Positions 60,248 to 64,000 of a stretch of DNA of 64,000 nucleotides are shown piece after piece. The notes beneath the pieces are model-generated. The model was not told the DNA's origin and ran no database searches. It saw nothing but the letters and a program-made list of their open reading frames with translations. The stretch is from JAGOME01 sp039812375 (GTDB lineage: Bacteria; Actinomycetota; Actinomycetes; Actinomycetales; Dermatophilaceae): the NCBI GenBank assembly GCA_039812375.1, contig JBDIAO010000003.1, positions 1 to 64,000 on the forward strand. The letters are read 5' to 3'. Position 1 is the first letter of the stretch; each line of letters begins with the position of its first letter. A program made the position numbers and the translations under genes.

Positions 60248-63200
60248 TCACGGCAGGTCGGGGAGCGGGAGACCGAGGGCCCGGATCTGCTCGACGTAGC
60301 GCTGAACACTGCGCAGCTTGACGCCCTCGTAGCCACGCACGACGTCGGGCAGCCCCGCGAAGTCAACGGCCAGGTCGTAGGAGGGGGCGCTCAGGTGCGT
60401 CACGAGGTCGTGCAGCACCCGCCGGTAGTGGGCCAGCAGCTCCCGCTCGACCCGGCGCACATGGGCGTACCCGAACGGGTCGGCAGCGGTGCCGCGCAGG
60501 CGCTTGAGCGGCGCGAGGGTCCGCAACGCGACGTGGGTGGGTGGCGCGAAACCGATCTTCGTCGAGCGCCCGAGCGCGCGGAGCATCGGCGGGTGCAGGC
60601 GGTAGGTGAGCCGGCGCCCGCCCGGGACGGCGGCATCCACGAAGCGCCGCGAGCCCTGCCGGGTGAGCAGGCGGGCGACCTCGTATTCGTCCTTGTAGGC
60701 GGTGAGCTTGTACAGGTACTTCGCAACCGCCTCGGACAGGCGGGTCTCGTCGGTGACGGCTCGCTCGGCCCGCCACACGGCATCCACGACCCGCACGTAG
60801 TCACTCGCGCAGCCCAGGTCTTGGTAGCCGACGAGGTCGACCGAGCGCAGTTCGGCGATCCGTCTCGTCTCGCCGGCCATCGTCGCGCTGGCCAGCTCGG
60901 GGACGACCTGGGTGGGGGGCGACGGCGCCGGCTCGGTAGCCGGGGTCAAGGCCGCGGCGAACGCGGTCGGGTCGGCGACACCGAGCCGCCCCCACCGGAA
61001 GGCGGCGATGTTGTCCTCGATCGCGACGCCGTTGATCGTGACCGCCTCCTCGACCGCCGCCGGCGGCAGTGGCAGGGCGCCGGACTGCACGGCGGCCCCG
61101 ACGAGCAGCAGGTTCGCTGCGGCGCTCGAGCCGAGCAGGGTCCGGGCGTCGGCGAGCATGTCGAGGGTGTGCACCTGGGCAACCGCGGTGCGCAACCGGT
61201 CCAGCTGCTGCGAGATGCTGCCCTGCTGCACGGCGCGATCGTAGACCTCCGGTCCGGTCGGGGTGATGGAGGTCGAGGCGACTGCGCGGGTGCGGGCCGG
61301 GTCCCCGTAGGCGAGGTTGCCGCCCTCGACGGCGGTGAGCAGGTCGAAGGCGAGGATCGCGTCGGCCCGGCCCGGGGTGACCCGGTTGGAGGGCTCGAGC
61401 GGGCCGGCCGGGTTGAAGCGCAGGTGGCCGATGACCGGTCCGGCCTTCTGGGCCAGGCCGATCTGGTCGAGCAGCTCGACCTGGTAGCCGGCGCGCAGGG
61501 CGGCGGTGGCCAGGATCTGGTTGACCGTGACGATCCCGGTGCCGCCGACCCCGGCCAGCAGCACCGACCAGGTCGTGGTCGGTGCCTGCCATGTCGGGTC
61601 GGGCAGCGCCGGGGGCTCGAGGCCGACCCCGGCCCGGGTCGGCGGCTCGTCGGGGACCTGCACGGTCAGGAACGCCGGGCAGTCCCCAGCCAGGCAGGAG
61701 TAGTCGGTGTTGCACGAGGTCTGGTCGATCCGGGTCTTCTCACCGAACGGTGTCATCACCGGCTGGACGGACAGGCAGTTGCTCTTCACCCCGCAGTCGC
61801 CGCAGCCCTCGCAGACGTCCTCGTTGATGACGACCCTGCTCGGGCGGGGGGCGAGCAGGCCGCGTTTGCGTTGCCGCCGTGCGTCATTGGCGCAGTGCTG
61901 GTCGTAGATGAGCACGGTGACGCCCGGGGTCTCCCGCAGGATGCGCTGGGCCTCGTCGAGCCGGTCGCGGTCCCACAGCTTCGTCCCGGGGGCGAGGTCC
62001 TTGACCCGGTGCCGCTGCGGTTCGTCGGCGACGACGATGATCCTGGCGACCCCTTCGGCGGTGAGCTTGTGGGTGATCTCCGGGATGCCGCGTGCCCCGA
62101 CCGCGTCCTGGGCGCCGGTCATCGCGACGACGTCGTTGTGCAACAGCTTGTAGGTGATGTTCACTCCGGCCGCGACGCACGCCTGGATGGACAGCTGGCC
62201 GGAATGGACGAAGGTCCCGTCACCGAGGTTCTGGAAGATGTGCTCGGTCGTGGTGAAGGGAGACTGACCGATCCACTGCGCCCCCTCACCGCCCATCTGG
62301 GTGAACCCGGTGACCTGGCTGTCCTCGCGTCGGGAGAGGGTGACCAGGGTGTGGCAGCCGATGCCGCCGCCGGCGATGGATCCCTCCGGCAGCGCGGTGG
62401 AGCGGTTGTGCGGGCAGCCGGAGCAGAAGTACGGGGTGCGACTGACCGGCAGGACCGGCAGGACCGGTCTGCGCCCCTCCGGCTCGCGCAACGGCATCCG
62501 GTCACGCAGGGCACGGTGCAAGGGGGCGTGCAGCCGGCCCGGGGTGAGCTCACCGTCTGCGGGGATGAACTCGGCGCCGCGCGCGTCGCGCCGCCCGACC
62601 ACCCCGGGCCGGTTCGGCAGGTCGTAGAGCGCCTCCTTGACCTGAGTCTCGAGGAAGGGGGTCTTGTCCTCGACGACGAGGACCTCCTCGAGCCCGGCGG
62701 CGAAGGCCCGGACGACCTCGGTGGCCAGCGGGGTGACCAGCCCGACCCGCAGCACCGTGATGCCGTGCTCGCTCAGGGCCCCCTCGCCCGCGCCGAGGTC
62801 ACGCAGGGCCTGCATCATCGATTCGTATGCCGGGCCGGTCGCGACGAGCCCGACCCGGGCGCCCGCCGGCGCGAGGGTGACCTCGTCGAGGCCGTTGGCG
62901 GCGGCATACGCCCGGACCATGTCGGTGCGGGGGCCGACGAACTCGGCCTCGACGGCGACGATCCGGGCGCTGCCGACCAGTGGCGGGGACTGCCGGTAGC
63001 TCCACACCTGCCCGTCCCGCAGGAGTTGCGGGGTGATCGGGTCGAGGTCGCTCACGCCGGCATCCACGACCCAGGCACCGTCGGCGACGTCGGCGACGAT
63101 CTTGAGCGCGACCGGGGTGCCGCAGGCCCGGGAGAGGGCTACCGCGTGCACCCCGAAGGTGACCACCTCGGCGGCGTTGCGCGGGACGAGGACTGGGATG

Positions 63201-63694
63201 CCGAGCGCGGCCAGCGAGCGTTCGCTGACCGCCGGGACGGTCGAGGACTTCGCCGCCGGGTCGTCACCGACGAGCAGGACGACCCCGCCACGCGGGCGCA
63301 CCCCGTAGAGCGCCAGGTGCCTCAGGGCATCGGTGGCCCGGTCGACCCCCGGGCCCTTGCCATACCAGACCCCGACGACGCCGTCGTGGCGGCTCAGGCC
63401 TCCGGGCAGCTCGCTCTGGCTGCCCCACACCGCGGTCGCAGCGATCTCCTCGTTGAGCCCGGGCTGCACATGGATTGCGTTCTCGGCCAACACGTCCGGC
63501 ATCTGCGCGAGCATCTTGTCGAGTCCCCCGAGCGGGCTGCCCTGGTAGCCGGAGACGAAGAACGCGGTGTCGCGCCCGTGTCTGGCATCGAGCGCGCGTT
63601 GCTCGACCAGGAAGCGAGCGATGGCCTGCACCCCGGTGAGCAGCACCGGTGGGGATCCCGTGCGGTAGCGCTGCGCGAGGTCGTATGCCGCCAT
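60248..63694 (-). CDS. Fused indolepyruvate ferredoxin oxidoreductase
   Basis: A single 1,148-residue chain combines the parts of 2-oxoacid:ferredoxin oxidoreductase. The N-terminal pyrimidine/core region contains VSGYQGSPLGGLDKML and VWYGKGPGVDRATDALRH; the ThDP-binding region contains FCSGCPHNRST and GGGIGCHT; the ferredoxin motif CEGCGDCGVKSNC is near residue 627; the gamma domain starts GVGGTGIVTVNQILATAA (near residue 720). A long C-terminal region (DUF6537-like) completes it. Such enzymes oxidise aryl- or branched-chain 2-oxoacids to acyl-CoA. ATG 63694 is used. It is 33 nt upstream of the DUF1015 gene. Confidence 0.93.
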   Translation of the reverse strand: MAAYDLAQRYRTGSPPVLLTGVQAIARFLVEQRALDARHGRDTAFFVSGYQGSPLGGLDKMLAQMPDVLAENAIHVQPGLNEEIAATAVWGSQSELPGGLSRHDGVVGVWYGKGPGVDRATDALRHLALYGVRPRGGVVLLVGDDPAAKSSTVPAVSERSLAALGIPVLVPRNAAEVVTFGVHAVALSRACGTPVALKIVADVADGAWVVDAGVSDLDPITPQLLRDGQVWSYRQSPPLVGSARIVAVEAEFVGPRTDMVRAYAAANGLDEVTLAPAGARVGLVATGPAYESMMQALRDLGAGEGALSEHGITVLRVGLVTPLATEVVRAFAAGLEEVLVVEDKTPFLETQVKEALYDLPNRPGVVGRRDARGAEFIPADGELTPGRLHAPLHRALRDRMPLREPEGRRPVLPVLPVSRTPYFCSGCPHNRSTALPEGSIAGGGIGCHTLVTLSRREDSQVTGFTQMGGEGAQWIGQSPFTTTEHIFQNLGDGTFVHSGQLSIQACVAAGVNITYKLLHNDVVAMTGAQDAVGARGIPEITHKLTAEGVARIIVVADEPQRHRVKDLAPGTKLWDRDRLDEAQRILRETPGVTVLIYDQHCANDARRQRKRGLLAPRPSRVVINEDVCEGCGDCGVKSNCLSVQPVMTPFGEKTRIDQTSCNTDYSCLAGDCPAFLTVQVPDEPPTRAGVGLEPPALPDPTWQAPTTTWSVLLAGVGGTGIVTVNQILATAALRAGYQVELLDQIGLAQKAGPVIGHLRFNPAGPLEPSNRVTPGRADAILAFDLLTAVEGGNLAYGDPARTRAVASTSITPTGPEVYDRAVQQGSISQQLDRLRTAVAQVHTLDMLADARTLLGSSAAANLLLVGAAVQSGALPLPPAAVEEAVTINGVAIEDNIAAFRWGRLGVADPTAFAAALTPATEPAPSPPTQVVPELASATMAGETRRIAELRSVDLVGYQDLGCASDYVRVVDAVWRAERAVTDETRLSEAVAKYLYKLTAYKDEYEVARLLTRQGSRRFVDAAVPGGRRLTYRLHPPMLRALGRSTKIGFAPPTHVALRTLAPLKRLRGTAADPFGYAHVRRVERELLAHYRRVLHDLVTHLSAPSYDLAVDFAGLPDVVRGYEGVKLRSVQRYVEQIRALGLPLPDLP

Positions 63695-63771
63695 CGGCCC
63701 ACCCTAGTTCGGCGCGTGCCGCCCGATGCCCCACGCTGCCGGGCAGGGTCCGGGGAGTCCATGATTGGGCG

Positions 63772-64000
63772 GTGAACACGGCTCTTCCCCGGGCGTTTGT
63801 CGCCGGTGCCGTGATCGGCATCCTGGGTGGCCTAATCGGATTGGGCGGAGCAGAGTTCCGGCTGCCGCTTCTGATCGGCGTGTTCGGGTTCGCCGCCCTG
63901 CACGCAGTCATCATGAACAAGGCAATGAGTCTGATCGTCGTGCTCACCGCGCTGCCGGCCCGGCTGCTCAGCATCCCGTTCAGCGACCTCGCCCCCCACT
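63772..64000 (+). CDS. TauE/SafE family permease (truncated by window end)
   Basis: Only the first 76 codons are in the window. The start GTG 63772 gives a hydrophobic N-terminus with GAVIGILGGLIGLGGAEFRLPLLI, the first repeat motif of TauE/SafE sulfite or sulfonate exporters, then a second helix SLIVVLTALPARLLS. It diverges from the oxidoreductase gene with 77 nt between starts. The rest, and the substrate, cannot be seen. Confidence 0.78.
   Translation, partial: MNTALPRAFVAGAVIGILGGLIGLGGAEFRLPLLIGVFGFAALHAVIMNKAMSLIVVLTALPARLLSIPFSDLAPH

Larger units (their letters stand above)
671..63690. repeat. Dispersed iterated octamer GTATGCCG / CGGCATAC
   Basis: By hand I count about 46 copies across the window, roughly 25 reading CGGCATAC and 21 reading GTATGCCG on the plus strand; examples are 671-678, 2232-2239, 2299-2306 and 63683-63690. 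They occur in most genes, in different reading frames, and in both orientations relative to transcription, and a few are intergenic. With independent bases near 70% GC about two copies would be expected. Confidence 0.75.

Noticed and set aside
59447..63775. A 1,442-codon open frame on the plus strand
   Set aside because: It is antisense to the indolepyruvate oxidoreductase, lacks family motifs and is rich in Gly, Arg, Asp and Pro, as expected from a shadow frame in high-GC DNA.
1..64000. tRNA/rRNA genes, CRISPR arrays, insertion sequences, prophage or integrase genes
   Set aside because: None was seen; intergenic gaps are short, no cloverleaf or spaced repeat array was found, and no transposase or integrase motifs occur.

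Overview
This 64-kb window is high-GC (roughly 70% by eye), densely coded, and rich in GTG starts and 4-nt GTGA/ATGA stop-start overlaps. A coenzyme-F420-dependent glucose-6-phosphate dehydrogenase, a WS/DGAT acyltransferase, a BioMNY biotin transporter and NarL-type two-component genes point to an aerobic actinobacterium. My best guess is a relative of the Intrasporangiaceae/Dermatophilaceae (Micrococcales), but this is an inference from gene content, not a phylogeny. I saw no tRNA, rRNA, CRISPR array, prophage or insertion sequence; the window looks like stable chromosome.

Layout. 0.2-3.4 kb (minus): moxR-like ATPase, VWA (CoxE-like) protein and XdhC-like protein, the accessory set of a molybdenum hydroxylase whose structural genes are not in view. 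3.5-10.4 kb: OPT transporter, fgd diverging from purB, a VOC protein, a TrmH-type methyltransferase and a HAD phosphatase. 10.5-12.5 kb: a two-gene ABC exporter. 12.7-16.8 kb: a biotin-linked block (compact AMP ligase, thiolase lacking one catalytic Cys, bioM, bioN, convergent bioY). 16.9-20.9 kb (minus): DinB-like protein, serS, histidine kinase and response regulator, all overlapping. 20.9-23.1 kb: lipid kinase and patatin.

23.1-37.5 kb is the most coherent accessory region. It looks like a quaternary-ammonium regulon: crotonobetainyl-CoA hydratase (CaiD-like), ADP-forming acyl-CoA ligase, acyl-CoA dehydrogenase, an alpha/beta-hydrolase/hotdog-thioesterase fusion, a peptide-family ABC importer with fused ATPases, L-carnitine dehydrogenase and a BKACE (DUF849) beta-keto-acid cleavage enzyme. 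A divergent IclR regulator overlaps a second thioesterase. Together they could take gamma-butyrobetaine, crotonobetaine or acylcarnitines to carnitine, dehydrocarnitine and then glycine betaine plus acetoacetate.

37.6-41.1 kb: dienelactone-hydrolase-like protein and lutABC (L-lactate oxidation). 41.2-51.8 kb: GNAT protein, class-III aminotransferase, a 1,443-residue membrane patatin, CDF metal exporter, MMPL protein and a HIRAN-like protein. 52.0-56.4 kb: a likely three-gene wax-ester operon (WS/DGAT, an acyl-ACP-reductase-like enzyme with a large extra N-terminal domain, SDR). 56.5-64 kb: universal stress protein, TIGR01777 epimerase, DUF1015 protein, fused indolepyruvate ferredoxin oxidoreductase and a truncated TauE/SafE permease.

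Two genome-scale oddities run through the window. The octamer GTATGCCG/CGGCATAC occurs about 46 times. Short 11-17-bp tandem duplications recur at or just after stop codons.
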